A stretch of DNA of 64,000 nucleotides from Rhododendron vialii (taxonomy: Eukaryota > Streptophyta > Magnoliopsida > Ericales > Ericaceae). The stretch covers positions 11,310,501 to 11,374,500 of the forward strand of contig NC_080565.1 of NCBI RefSeq assembly GCF_030253575.1, written 5' to 3'. Of the stretch, positions 1 to 10,523 are shown one piece after another. Numbering within the stretch: the stretch's first letter is position 1; each line of letters starts with the position of its first letter. The position numbers and the translations under genes are program-made. The notes beneath the pieces were generated by a model. That model saw only the letters and a program-made list of their open reading frames with translations. It ran no database searches and was not told the origin of the DNA.

Positions 1-503
1 ATTTGAGTGGAGAATAGGTCCCTAAAATTTTGTAAAGGTTTTAAGAAGGGATATTGTACTCCTTGGACATTACGATTCTAAATCGGGGATAGTGCTGTGC
101 GGCACCAAGCACACTCGAGTCGTCCGTTCGACAATCTAATGGTTCATATTTCATTTCGACAATGAGCGGCTCAGATGCTTAGATAGAGAGTATATTGTAT
201 CTATTCAAAATGTGTGACAATATTAGGATTAGTGGCGGAGCCAGGATTTTAATCTTAGGCGGACCGGCTTAATAGACATATATTTTTTATCGAAACGTAT
301 ACTTATTATTTCATAAGTTTCTTAATAAATCTTTGTTTCCTATCAAAAAAAAAATTATCACATGCTTATTTTTTATTTATAAAAGAAATTAAGAAATAAG
401 AATGTAAAACAATCGGTTTTTATCAAAGCGAACCAAAATTATTAAGATTATAGTAGCTATACATAAATAATATTCAAAATCAGATTTATACAAAACAAAA
501 ATT

Positions 504-1130
504 TTAAAACTCGGATACGCAGGGAGCCGGGCCCAGCCCCCAGACCTCAACATAGCTCCACCCCAAATTAAAAGGGGTGCTGGTGAACACATCAAGATCG
601 TGTTCCCTCATCACATGACCTCCGCGACTGCCATGACCCCGAGGACCACAATGGTCAAAACCACCATGGCCCCTGTCATGTTCGCAATATCCTTCGCCTT
701 GAAAACCACCACGGTCGCCACTATGTGCCGCCCCATGGTTATGATCTTCTCAGCCACCAAGGCCTTGTATGCATCATTTGTGGCAGATATTAGGTGGACC
801 GGCCCAATCTTCAACAATGTGACCATGCCACTGGATAAGGTGCCCGCTATCGATGTGGACCCCACGACCTCGTGCCATGTGACCATGTGAATGGAAAAAG
901 TGTCTCCAGTCGTGGCTGCGGGGACGAACATAAAAACCTCATCCGTGAGTCTGGTGTCCACCACCGTGACAACCTAGGCCGCCGCCACCATGTGGATGAA
1001 GTCCATCGCAGGTGGGGTGTTCCCACCCATGACCACCCTGACCGTATGCTTCATAGCGGCTATGTCCTAACATTTTTCTTGAGGTGTTTATCCGAATCTC
1101 TGAAGACTTGCTTATATTGTAATTGGACAT
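504..1130 (-). pseudogene. decayed Gly/His-rich protein ORF
   Basis: I do not recognise this gene. One minus-strand frame runs from a Met at 1130 to a TAA at 504-506. It is very rich in Gly and His (HPHGGGG, CHGGGH, HDRGHGG, GPRGHGSRGG) and is broken by three TGA codons, the first at 939-941. Composition continues across each stop, which suggests Arg or Gly codons that mutated to TGA. The longer open frame in another register over the same DNA looks like a composition shadow. It could be a degenerate glycine-rich cell-wall-like protein or a low-complexity relic. No introns or neighbours help. Confidence 0.35.
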
Positions 1131-1949
1131 TTATCATGAGTATATATTCATAGGAACTGGAGATTAATTAATGGCCAGTTAAGCCTGAAATTGGAAGTCC
1201 TTTTCTCTGGGGCAAGAAATTAGGGTGGTTCTTGTAAACTTAATTTATTTATTGGTTTTGTGTGTTTTATTTGTCTTTTCTGATTTTTGTAAGATTTGCG
1301 TGATATTTTTTAGGTTAATCATCCGTTTCAACGAGAGCAGTCTAAATAGTACAAAATTATGACCAAAAACAAAAAAAGTTCACTAAAGACGAAAAAAGTA
1401 TCAAACAACTGTCTTATTTGTTTAAAGTGCCGTCTTATTTGAATTTTTTAAAATCCGTCTATATTGTTATACTTTTCCGAGATTAACCTCAAAAATTACG
1501 ACGAAAAGCTAAATTAAAAAGTTGCAAAAAATAAAAAATACCAAAATAAGTTTCAGATTTATAAATTTACAAGAATGCAGCCTTAGTCGGAGGAGAAGAC
1601 TTTCAGGGTATGGACAGATGAGTATGTGAATTGATTTATTTGTGCCTCTTCTTGGCCTCCAAGAAATGTTTTATTGGCCGAAATGGACATATGAGTATGT
1701 GCAGCGATTGATGGCCATTGTCCCTCTGCAAGTTCCACGCGCATAAATTGCACAAAATCAAATACCTCACAAGGTCCTTTCTGATGATCTTTCTTTTTTT
1801 CTTTTTCTTTTTTGGAACTTTTTTCATGATCTTTCATTTGTGTAAAATTATATGTGGGCGGGTGTATGTGTACTCGCATACAACTAATTACGTGTACGGA
1901 TAGCAGTAATACCAAATACTAGTATTGAATATCTAAAACATCATTATAT
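1131..1949. other. AT-rich intergenic DNA
   Basis: No gene, RNA or clear repeat boundary is seen. Short open frames on both strands have low-complexity composition and no family resemblance. Confidence 0.5.
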
Positions 1950-1952
1950 TAA

Positions 1953-2311
1953 GGCTGCGTTCTTTTGGCCTTAACTTATATCTGAAAATTGTCTTTATTT
2001 GAATTTTTTTCGCTTTTTTTAATTTTGCGTCAAACTTTTTTGGGTTGTTGATTTGTCTTCGACGAGAGGAATCGACAAAGTAAAATTTTGACACTTTTAC
2101 CCAAGTTTTTTTGAGAAATAACCATTTTTTAGCGCAAAAATGGTTATTTCTCAAAAAATTTGGGTAAAAGTAAAAAAAAAAATTACTTTTATGATTCTTC
2201 TCGTCAAGACGAATCAATAACCCACAAAAATTTGGCGCAAAACTAATAAATGCGAAAAAAAATTCAAATAAGGACAAAATGGATTTAAATTAAGTTCAAA
2301 AAAACGAAGCC
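1953..2311. mobile_element. PIF/Harbinger (Tourist-like) MITE
   Basis: The 359-bp element starts GGCTGCGTTCTTTT and ends with the near inverse (AAAAAACGAAGCC). It is flanked by TAA at 1950-1952 and 2312-2314. Long internal inverted arms around AAATTCAAATAAGGACAAA give a foldback shape. There is no coding capacity. The 3-bp TAA duplication is typical of PIF/Harbinger-derived MITEs. Confidence 0.65.
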
Positions 2312-2314
2312 TAA

Positions 2315-2838
2315 GGCCATCCACAGTAGTATAATCAAAAGTCAATTATTTTTAAAGTTAACAATGTTTGTGCAAAAGATGGCTCACAATGGTATAATCA
2401 AACTTAGCAACATTCTTAGAAATAATCAAATTTTGGGCTTTGAATAACTAAAACTAATAACCTTTTTCAATAATCAAAATTTATAGACCCAACACCACAT
2501 AAGTTAACTGGTTCCAAAATTTTGTATACACGCGTATTTCAACTACTCCAGTATTTTCTTCTTCTCTTCTTCGCCTGTTTTATATCTTCTTCACTTCACC
2601 TTCAAACTGTTTCTTTTTCTCTTCTTCCAAAAGTGAAGCTCATATCTCTCGATCATCTACAATTCAACCCATCGTCGCCGGATTAAGATATTTCACTCTT
2701 TTTTTCTGTTTCTATTCCCCCCTCCAAAAAAAGAAATCATAATAGGAGATAAGGAAGTCACCGATTTTTTTCCTAAAATTAAGGGAGGGAATCGATATAT
2801 GTTTGCCCAAAAAAAACGTAAATGTAGGGAAGTAAATG

Positions 2839-2917
<79 letters not shown>

Positions 2918-3088
2918 TGTGTGTGTGTGTGTGTGAAATTTTAGTGGACCCATTATTTTGGTTATGGACTAGAAGTGACTATTGTGGATCTCAACATTGT
3001 TAAGTTTAACAATCTCTTCAATGAAAAATCAAAAGCTGATGTATCAACTTTTAGTTATCTATTTTTGATTATACCACTGTGGATGGCC
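2315..3088. mobile_element. PIF/Harbinger-like MITE containing a (GA)n/(GT)n microsatellite
   Basis: The 774-bp element has about 26-bp terminal inverted repeats beginning GGCCATCCACAGT and flanking TAA at 2312-2314 and 3089-3091. Its left TAA is also the right TAA of the preceding MITE. Internal arms carry TAATCAAA and TTAACAATG motifs in both orientations. A (GT)n-(GA)n-(GT)n run lies at about 2839-2934. It is non-coding. Confidence 0.7.
2839..2934. repeat. compound (GT)n(GA)n(GT)n microsatellite
   Basis: About 30 GA units are flanked on both sides by GT units inside the MITE. The apparent HTHTHSLSLS open frame on the minus strand is only a translation of this repeat. Confidence 0.9.
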
Positions 3089-3091
3089 TAA

Positions 3092-3427
3092 CCTAAAACT
3101 TTCAGCCCCTTCGGCTACTTGGGTGAGAAATGAAAAGAGAGGAGTGTGGTTTTTTTTAATGATGAGAAAAGAAAAGAAAAGAGTATATTTTCTCACCATC
3201 TCATTTGTATAGACTTTCCACTTTCTCTTCTCACCAAATCTCACCACTTTTGGTGAAAAAACAAAAATGGCTCCCTAATAAGAGCATCTCTGGTCCTTAC
3301 CTTTTTCCTTCCCCAAATTTGGGTCAAAGCATCTCTAATGGCAAAACCCTATTTCGACTCGAATTTATTATTTTTAAATATCCAATGGCATTTATGAAAA
3401 TAAAAGAGAGGAACAAATTTGATTTGG

Positions 3428-3463
<36 letters not shown>

Positions 3464-4425
3464 TCTCTAAACTGTTTCAAAGTTCCGACGAACACAGCTC
3501 AGGCAACATAGAGCTCTGGCGAACAAAGATCCGACAGCACAACGCAATGCAAATATCCAATGAACAAAGCTCCAGCAAAGAAAGCTTAGCAACGATCGGC
3601 AACTTAGCAACTTCGACAACGATCAGTCGGCTCTGACAAAACTCAGTAGCTCCGGCTAGGTCCTCTCTCTCTCTCTCTCTAACTAGCCGTTGGAAAATGG
3701 GTCAAGGCTTTTGGTTGTTCTAGATTTGGGCAAAAAATGGGTAAAGCACAAAATGGGAAAGAGCTTGGATAAAGAATTAAAGAGAGATTTTTGCGGTTCT
3801 TGCCCAAATTTTGAATTAGGTCTTAAAATGGGTCAAGATTGGAGGTCATCTAAGGGATTCTTGATTTCCATCCTCTCTCACCTCTTTAACCGTGCATCCT
3901 AACAAGGGAGAGAAAACTCGTCCTCACCATTTCTTATCTTTTCTCCCGAAAATCCTCCATCCAAAGGGGTCGTTAGGGTGTGTTTTGAATTTGGAAAAAA
4001 ATAAGAAAAAGGAAGAGAAATTTTCAAAAACCTTCTTCCCATTCTTTGATTTTTCTTATAAAAAGCGAAGAGAAAGTTTGAACAACAAAGTTCAATTTTC
4101 TTTCCAATTTCTTCTGAGGTTTCTCTCTCATTTTTCTTATTGGAGTATTACTTTCTCTTCTTTTCTCCTTCCATCCCCAAGTTTAAGCTCAGTCAATCCT
4201 ACAAGTAACCTGGCCACCTCCACTCCCCTATTTTTCAGGTGACCTCGCCCTTTGTCGGTCGACATGGCTCCTCTCTCACCACCTCCACCAGCCATCAAAC
4301 TTCCTTCAAATACCCCTCTTCCTCCTTCACTCTTCACCCTAACCCTTCGTCGAGATAGCATACTAACAATTGTCAATGTTCAATGTCACCGACGAGATTT
4401 GGCCACCTCCCTCGTTGGATCGGCG
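3092..4425. other. repeat-rich intergenic DNA with GA/CT microsatellites
   Basis: It holds a (GA)n run at about 3430-3460 and a (CT)n run at about 3664-3680. A segment near 3690-3840 repeats ATGGGTCAAG/ATGGGTAAAG-type phrases. Open frames here lack recognisable domains. No gene is supported. Confidence 0.5.
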
Positions 4426-4434
4426 TTGATTGTA

Positions 4435-5071
4435 GGGCAAAGTCCACTTTGACCCCCTATGATTTGCACCATGTGCGAATACACCCCCTATGGTTCAAAA
4501 GTGTGCACATAACCTCGTATGGTTTTGAAAATGTGCGAATAGACCTCCTACCGTCATGTTTTCCATCTATATTAACAGATAAAATATTGAAAGACCGATA
4601 TGTCCTCATCCTCATCCTCTCCCTTGATTCTTCTTCTTCCTTAAATCTAACCATTCATCCCTTATGCCAAAAATTGGTTCCGAGCCGTTGATATTGTTTG
4701 ACGAGTACTACATCAATGCCAAAATTCAAGTCGATCAAAAAATGAAAATCTCATGGTCGAATCGAATTTATTATGAAATTAAAATTTTAAATTTGAATTT
4801 ACCAAGAATTCGATCACTAAGTTATTGATGTCTGATCTAGATGATTTTTTATAGAGCTACTCTATTCTTTATTTAATACATTATAAACGGTTCAGATTAG
4901 ATTTTAGAGGTGTATGAGATACATCTCTGTTAATATGGATGGAAAATATGACGGCAGTGGGTCTATCCGCACATTTTCAAAATCATAGGGAGTTATGTGC
5001 ACTTTTTTGAACTATAGGGAGTGTATCCGCACATAGTTCAAACCACAGGGGGAGAGAGTGGACTTTGCCCC
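4435..5071. mobile_element. MULE-type non-autonomous TIR element
   Basis: The 637-bp element begins GGGCAAAGTCCAC and ends with its inverse. Long inverted arms share GTGCACATAACTCCCTATG-like and GTGCGGATAGACCCAC-like blocks. A perfect 9-bp target duplication, TTGATTGTA, lies at 4426-4434 and 5072-5080. The 9-bp duplication and long TIRs point to Mutator-like mobilisation. No coding sequence is present. Confidence 0.8.
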
Positions 5072-5093
5072 TTGATTGTAATTGGTTTACGAA

Positions 5094-5518
5094 ATGAGAA
5101 AAAATTATTTCCAACTTAGGTGGAAAGCATGGGTTTCCACCACGCATTGCAGGCCCCGCCGTGTACTTTTTTCAATAATCTGAATTGTTCGTTTTGTAGG
5201 ACCCGCATAGTAGTACATTCACATAAAAAATCATATTTATTGGATATCGATAGGTATATTAAAAATTAAATCTTAGTTTATAAAATAGACGGCTATGGAT
5301 AGTTTAACTTTAAACTTATCTACCATCGATTTTTTAAATCAAACTTCAATTTTTTATATACCTATCCAAGTCCGATAAATTTGATTTTTTGTAAAGATAT
5401 ACTATTATGCGAACTCTATATGATGAACAGTTCAGATTACTATAATATAAGTACAGTGGGACCCACAAATGATGGTGGTGGAAAACTTGGGTTTTCCACC
5501 TAAGGTGGATGGAATTTA
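5094..5518. mobile_element. foldback MITE (GGTGGAAA arms)
   Basis: The two arms are inverse copies: AACTTAGGTGGAAA near 5115 and TTTTCCACCTAAGGT near 5495, with internal inverse blocks (TGGATAGG/CCTATCC, AATCTGAATTGTTC/GAACAGTTCAGATT). A half copy of the same family is near 48450-48560. No clear target duplication was found. Confidence 0.55.
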
Positions 5519-5789
5519 CTCTCTTACAAAATAATTTGGCTTGATAGAGAGCTGTGTGTCTTCACACGGCTACCGATTTCCTCTTAACAACTTAGGCTAT
5601 TGCTTTAGAGAAGTGCTTGGCAGTATTGTACTCCAATGTATCAGTTATTAGAATGAATAAAAGAACAGATATGCTTCAATCGCAAACACAAACACTTCTC
5701 AATATGCTACTAACCCAAAGCTTTTGCCTAGCCCAGTATGATTACCGTTTTGGTCAGCGTTTACTAAGTTTTCCTTACTGTCCGGGCCC

Positions 5790-6060
5790 CAACTTTCCCA
5801 AGCTCGGCCCATTACCCAGCAACTTCTTAACCGTTACCTAGCAACTTTTTAGCCGTTACCCAACAAATTGCTTGCCGTTACCCAGCAACTTTTTAGCCGA
5901 TACCCAGCGTTACCCGACAACTTGTTTGCCGTTACCCAGCAACTTTTTAGGTGGCCTGCACAACACATCCATCGCACAGGTGGTTGCCGGGAAAACGGCT
6001 AAAAAGTTGCCGAGTAACAGCTAAAAGTTGTTAGGTAACGGCAAATAATATGCTAGGTAA
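5790..6060. repeat. tandem 'CCGTTACCCAGCAACTTTTTAG' block with an inverted tail
   Basis: A unit of about 21-22 bp combining CCGTTACC and CAGCAACTTTTTAGC recurs about five times between 5828 and 5950. It reappears in inverse orientation at about 5993-6060 (GGCTAAAAAGTTGCC, GGTAACGGC). Open frames crossing it are low-complexity. No function is inferred. Confidence 0.7.
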
Positions 6061-6522
6061 CTCATCGACCGGCGCTCGCTGCTTAGGCGACAGGCTTCTC
6101 CCTTAACAAGGAGGAGCAGAAACTAGAATTTCATGGCCGTTTGGTCTCAAATGCTCGTGCTTTCACATCCCGTCGGTAATGCTTGCAGACTCACATCCTC
6201 CATGATGGCATTAGGAATCAAAGACCGTTAGCCAGTTACGTTTTTCCGTGCGGGGACACCTTCCCGATGATGCATTGGCGTCTCCGCACGGCAAAGCGTA
6301 CCTGGCTAATGGTCTTTGATTCCTAATGCCAGGGTGTGTAGCCCCGGGGATGTATGCTTTTCCGTGCGGAGACACCAATGCATCATCGGGATTGTGCCAT
6401 AGCCAACGGATATACATCAGCCGGCGCTCACCACTTAAGCGACGAGTTTACCTCCCAACAATAAGGCATCCCTCGAAGGAAACACCAATGCGTCATCAAG
6501 GAAGGTTACTGAAAGGACAGTC

Positions 6523-6638
6523 TGGATCAGCCCACATAAGCAAGCCTTCGGTCCAAAAAGTGGGGCATTGCCCCGCCTCCGATTCACGGAATAAGTAAAA
6601 TAACGTTAAAAGTAGTGGTATTTCACTTTCGCGGGTAC
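6523..6638 (-). pseudogene. 25S rRNA fragment (antisense)
   Basis: The reverse complement matches the conserved plant 25S stretch around CACTACTTTTAACGTTATTT, TTCCGTGAATCGGAGGCGGG and GGACCGAAGGCTTGCTT. Several changes relative to a canonical 25S (for example CATTGCCCC where CAGTGCCCC is expected) show drift. It is a fragment, not a functional rRNA gene. Confidence 0.85.
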
Positions 6639-6879
6639 TGTTTCCAGGGGTATCCGAGGCCAAACGGCCAAGAATTGCCCAATATAGTTTTGCTTTGCCC
6701 TATAAAAAAAGTATTAAAAAATCACGAAAAATTATAAAAGAACTACACAATAATTAGGCGTCTCCACAGGCTTAACGACATCTTGGGCTTTAGTCTTTGT
6801 CCCAATCCGCACCAAACCACACCCCGAGTTGATTGGCGGACCGGGTTTTAGCCCATTCCAACACTCGGAGAAGACCCCG

Positions 6880-6977
6880 TGAAGAGCCGTTCCCAGTCTG
6901 TCCCTCGGCCGGCACGTGACGACCCGCTCTCGTCGTGGGTGCAGCTCGAGCAGTTCATCGACCGCCGACGGGTTTAG
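6880..6977 (-). pseudogene. second 25S rRNA fragment (antisense)
   Basis: The reverse complement carries 25S blocks such as GCTCGAGCTGC, GAGAGCGGGTCG and GACTGGGAACGGCTC, with several C-to-T type differences. It is not contiguous in a normal 25S with the fragments on either side. Confidence 0.8.
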
Positions 6978-7140
6978 GACTCACCTGCCGAATCAACTAG
7001 CCCTGAAAATGGATGGCGCTTAAGCGCGCGACCTATACCTGGTCGTCGAGCAAATGCCAGGCCTCGATGAGTAGGAGGGCGCAGCGGTCGCGCAAAGCAA
7101 GACATGAGTAGGAGGGCGCAGCGGTCGCGCAAAGCAAGAC
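6978..7140 (+). pseudogene. third 25S rRNA fragment (sense) with a 37-bp tandem duplication
   Basis: It reads ACTCACCTGCCGAATCAACT, GGCGCTTAAGCGCGCGACC and GAGTAGGAGGGCGC, a conserved plant 25S region, in sense orientation and abutting the antisense fragment before it. A 37-bp unit (7067-7103 and 7104-7140) is tandemly duplicated. The abrupt orientation change and duplication rule out a normal rDNA repeat. Confidence 0.9.
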
Positions 7141-7316
7141 TCTATCAGGTAATTTTTGGCCGTTTGGCGGCTTTGGCCTCAGATACCCTTGAAAACACAT
7201 CATGTCAGTAATGCTAGGAAAAAAGACCGAAATACCCATGAAACAAGGAGGCATCTCCGGGGTTACGCACCCTAGCATTCGGAATCAAAGACCATTAGCC
7301 AAGTAGGCTTTGCCGT

Positions 7317-7666
7317 ACAGTGGAGCTTGTGGCTTAATTTGACTCAAAGTGGAGCCTGTGGCTTAATTTGACTCATCACGGGAAACTTACCAGGTCCGGA
7401 CATAGTTAGGATTGACAGATTGAGAGCTTTTTCTTGATTCTTCTTGTCGAGTGATTCAAAAGGGCGTGAGCAGTCAGCTGATGCAAATGCTACTGGTTGT
7501 GTGTCAGACTACCATCGATTTTGATGGTTGCTATTTTTAGCACTCCGTAGCCATGCAAGACACACTCACAAGCCAAGAATTTGACCTATTAGATGAACCA
7601 TACATTAATTAGGCAGAGATGAGACCCTGCTTCATGTGTATACCTATCTCTCTCTAGTTGTTGTTC
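7317..7666. other. 5' flank of the PPR gene with a short tandem repeat
   Basis: A 28-bp phrase (GTGGAGC-TGTGGCTTAATTTG) is repeated twice near 7320-7375. The rest is AT-rich and presumably holds the PPR promoter and 5' UTR. A short CTCTCTCT run lies just before the start codon. Confidence 0.5.
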
Positions 7667-9457
7667 ATGGGGCTTGTCTCTCAAATTGCATCGGAAACTA
7701 TTGGTCCACTTTTGCACTGTTGTTCCATAACCAAAGCGATTCGATATGGGCTTTCCTTACATGCTGCCGTTGTCAAATCAGGTATGCAAATTGATGTTGT
7801 TGTCTCCAATCACATTCTAAACATGTACGCCAAGTGTGGGAGAATCACGTCTGCACGCAAGGTGTTCGATGAAATGTCCGAGAGGAGAAACCTTGTTTCT
7901 TGGTCTGCTATGATATCTGGCTATGCCCAATCTAAACAACCCAGAATGGCTATTGAGATTTTCTCTAAGATGACGAGGCTTCACTACTCGAATGAATATG
8001 TACTTGCTAGTGCTGTTAGTGCCTGTGCTAGTCTCTTGGCTTTGACACAAGGCCAGCAAATTCATGCACTTTCCCTAAAATTTAGCTACTCTGGTGTTTC
8101 TTTCGTTGCCAACTCCCTAATCACAATGTACATGAAATGTGGTCAATGTAACGATGCCTTGTGTGTTTTCAGTACTTTGTCTGAGCCGGACTTGGTGTCT
8201 TATAATGGCCTTATTGCTGGGTTGGTAGAAAATGAACAACCAGACAAAGGGTTTGAAGTCTACAGAGAAATGTGCCGACAAGGTCTGCTCCCAGACCGTT
8301 TAACTTTTGTGGGCATATGGGGAACTTGTAGCACAACAGAGGATTTGAGGAGAGGAATGGCATTGCATTGCCAAACAATCAAACTCAACCTTGACTCCAC
8401 CCCTTTTACTGGAAATGTTATAATGACAATGTACTCGAAGTACGCCATGATAGAAGAAGCAGAGAAGACCTTCAGATTGATCAAAGAGAAAGATGTCATT
8501 TCATGGAATACAATTATTGCTACTTGTTGCCACTGCGATGATCATGAAAAGGGTTTGAGTATTTTCAAAGAGATGGCCAATGGAGATAGTTTGTGGCTCG
8601 ATGACTTCACGTATGCTAGTGCTCTTGCTTCATGTGCTTGGTTGGCTTCTATACGCCATGGCAAGCAGATTCATGGTCATCTGATCAGAGCAAAGTTGGA
8701 TAGAGATGTTGGTCTTGATAATGCGCTCCTAAACATGTACGCTAAATGTGGATGCATTGGAAACGCTTATACTGTTTTCAGCCAAATGGACTGCCATAAT
8801 ATTATATCATGGAATAGTATCATAGCTGGATTCGGAAATCATGGGCATGGCTCAAAGGCCCTAGAATTGTTTCATCAAATGAAAGAAATTGGTTTGGAGC
8901 CAGATTCTGTTACATTTGTTGCAGTTCTTGTAGCATGCAATCATGCAGGGCTTGTTGATGAGGGTCAAACGTACTTCAATTCTATGGATGAAATCTATGG
9001 GATTGCCCCTGAAATTGAGCATTTATCTTGCCTCATAGATATGCTTGGACGAGCTGGGAGACTTAAGGAGGCTGAAGAGTACATGGAAAAGTTTCTGTTT
9101 AGGCAAGATCCAATTGTTTTAGGGAGTATTCTTTCTGCGTGTAGACTGCATGGAGATGTATTAATTGGGGAACGTTTGGCAAGAAACCTTCTGAAACTTC
9201 AACCTGTTACTACTTCACCCTATGTCCTATTGTCCAATATGTATGCTTCAGATGGGATGTGGAATTGTGTTGCTAAGGCTAGAAAAATGCTGAATGCTAG
9301 TGGATTGAAGAAGGAGCCTGGCCATAGTCTGATTGAAGTGAAGGGAGTTGTTGAGAAGTTCACAATTGGTGATTTTTCACATTCGAGAATTGAAGAGATA
9401 GTGCACGCTCTCAAGACATTGAGCTGTGAAAGGGATGAAGTACGTAGATACTATTGA
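7667..9457 (+). CDS. pentatricopeptide repeat protein, E class
   Basis: An intronless 596-aa protein made of tandem about 35-residue helical repeats. Repeats with the P-L-S spacing of the PLS class are visible throughout: NMYAKCG, VSWSAMISGYAQ, DVISWNTIIATC, NIISWNSIIAGF. The GLVDEGQ/YFNSMDEIYGI, HLSCLIDMLGRAGRL and LLSNMYASDGMW phrases mark the end of the array. The C-terminus (KKEPGHSLIEVKGVVEKFTIGD) is an E/E+ motif, and no DYW deaminase follows. Proteins of this family bind organellar RNA one base per repeat and mostly serve as C-to-U editing factors in plastids or mitochondria; target and compartment cannot be read here. I start at the ATG at 7667. The frame opens slightly earlier but only with TTG codons. 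Coding is intact; stop is TGA at 9455-9457. Confidence 0.93.
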   Translation: MGLVSQIASETIGPLLHCCSITKAIRYGLSLHAAVVKSGMQIDVVVSNHILNMYAKCGRITSARKVFDEMSERRNLVSWSAMISGYAQSKQPRMAIEIFSKMTRLHYSNEYVLASAVSACASLLALTQGQQIHALSLKFSYSGVSFVANSLITMYMKCGQCNDALCVFSTLSEPDLVSYNGLIAGLVENEQPDKGFEVYREMCRQGLLPDRLTFVGIWGTCSTTEDLRRGMALHCQTIKLNLDSTPFTGNVIMTMYSKYAMIEEAEKTFRLIKEKDVISWNTIIATCCHCDDHEKGLSIFKEMANGDSLWLDDFTYASALASCAWLASIRHGKQIHGHLIRAKLDRDVGLDNALLNMYAKCGCIGNAYTVFSQMDCHNIISWNSIIAGFGNHGHGSKALELFHQMKEIGLEPDSVTFVAVLVACNHAGLVDEGQTYFNSMDEIYGIAPEIEHLSCLIDMLGRAGRLKEAEEYMEKFLFRQDPIVLGSILSACRLHGDVLIGERLARNLLKLQPVTTSPYVLLSNMYASDGMWNCVAKARKMLNASGLKKEPGHSLIEVKGVVEKFTIGDFSHSRIEEIVHALKTLSCERDEVRRYY

Positions 9458-10523
9458 TGAAGTCATCTTAAAAAGATACTACTGAATATTGATCACTATG
9501 CTGCTGTCAAGGGGCATCACTTGGCGCCATATTGAGTTCTGTAGTTGTTGATCCTGTGCATATTTGTTTGAGTCTCAGAGCAACTTCTTATTTTCAAGTA
9601 ATGCTAAAGGTTAGGTCTATCTCCATTGTTAGTCCTTCCAGCATCCATGATTATTTAATGCCATTTTTTAATTATATTGTCTTTTTTTTTTCTGCTAACA
9701 TATGCGTGAAGTTTACTAAATTGTTTGTGAGATGGATGCGTCGCAACACGGGTTAAGAGCCCCTGCCATGTCGACTTCCCAAGATGCTGATACAAGTAGC
9801 TCAGTTGGTATGTAGCTTTTGTTGTCATAAGAAAAAAAATATCAATCCTTTTATTGACTCATGGCCCATGTAATCTCAAGTTGATTGATAATGTTGTATT
9901 TTTTATGACGACAGCAAGGACAAAGCCTTCCTTTTCTGCAGAAGACAAGACACGGTGAAAAACTTCTGAGTCATGGATTTCCTCTATGCTCCCCTCTCCT
10001 CTGAGGTAGAACATTTTAAGTAGTGAAGAAAATTATCACATGACTGACTATATCGTATTGAACAAGAATGCGTAACTTTGAACATAGTAAGGCCTAAAAT
10101 TTGGAGGGCTACTAAAGAAGCGACTATGTGCTGCTGTCATTCATTTCCAGGATTTTAATGCTGAGGTCCTGATGTCTCACTATTCCCAATGTATGTGCTA
10201 ATTGTCTAAAGAAGTCTTCAACTTTGGCTACAGATGTGAGAGTGGAATACAGATGGAAAATTTGCGTTTTTTTGCTGGTGATTGGAGTGAAGTCCATCAA
10301 ATACTTCCTTATACATGGACCAATGAAAAAGAGCAGAACTGTTGCCCATCGCTGGATCAGCCTGTTGGTTATGATATTATCCTTGTGGCAGAGGCAGTTT
10401 ATTCACTATCTGCTCTTCCCCAATTTTATGTGCTCATTATAAAGGTAGTTTGTTATTTACTGTCCAATTCTTTTCAAATTGGTAACGCTCCTTTTGGATG
10501 GTGGATTGCATGGAGATGGTAAA

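Larger units (their letters stand above)
6131..7316. mobile_element. composite inverted-repeat element carrying 25S rDNA pieces
   Basis: The left arm (about 6287-6355) reads GGCAAAG-GTACCTGGCTAATGG and continues through TCTTTGATTCC and CCCCGGGGATG. Its inverse lies at about 7252-7316. A further copy of the right-arm sequence lies at about 6131-6254, so the block looks composite or partly duplicated. A second inverse pair is GGCCAAACGGCCAA (6660s) and TTGGCCGTTTGG (7150s). Between the arms are three rearranged 25S rRNA fragments, listed separately. No flanking duplication or transposase is visible, so the element class is unresolved (Pack-MULE-like or foldback). Confidence 0.6.

Noticed and set aside
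230..570. hAT-type MITE (GTGGCGGAGCCAGG start)
   Set aside because: The left end fits, but the supposed right end is only weakly inverse and no 8-bp duplication is seen.
611..964. 117-aa Val/Met-rich ORF
   Set aside because: It is out of frame with the Gly/His-rich frame and looks like its shadow; no domain is recognised.
2693..2953. Open frame with HTHTHTHSLSLS
   Set aside because: It only translates the GT/GA microsatellite inside a MITE.
4137..4691. Overlapping short ORFs on both strands
   Set aside because: Part lies in a MULE-type TIR element and the rest is CT-rich DNA; no homology recognised.
5790..6060. CRISPR-like repeat array
   Set aside because: Units are contiguous with no unique spacers of constant length, and the genome is a plant.
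6326..6598. 90-aa plus-strand ORF
   Set aside because: It runs across the inverted arm and an antisense 25S rRNA fragment.
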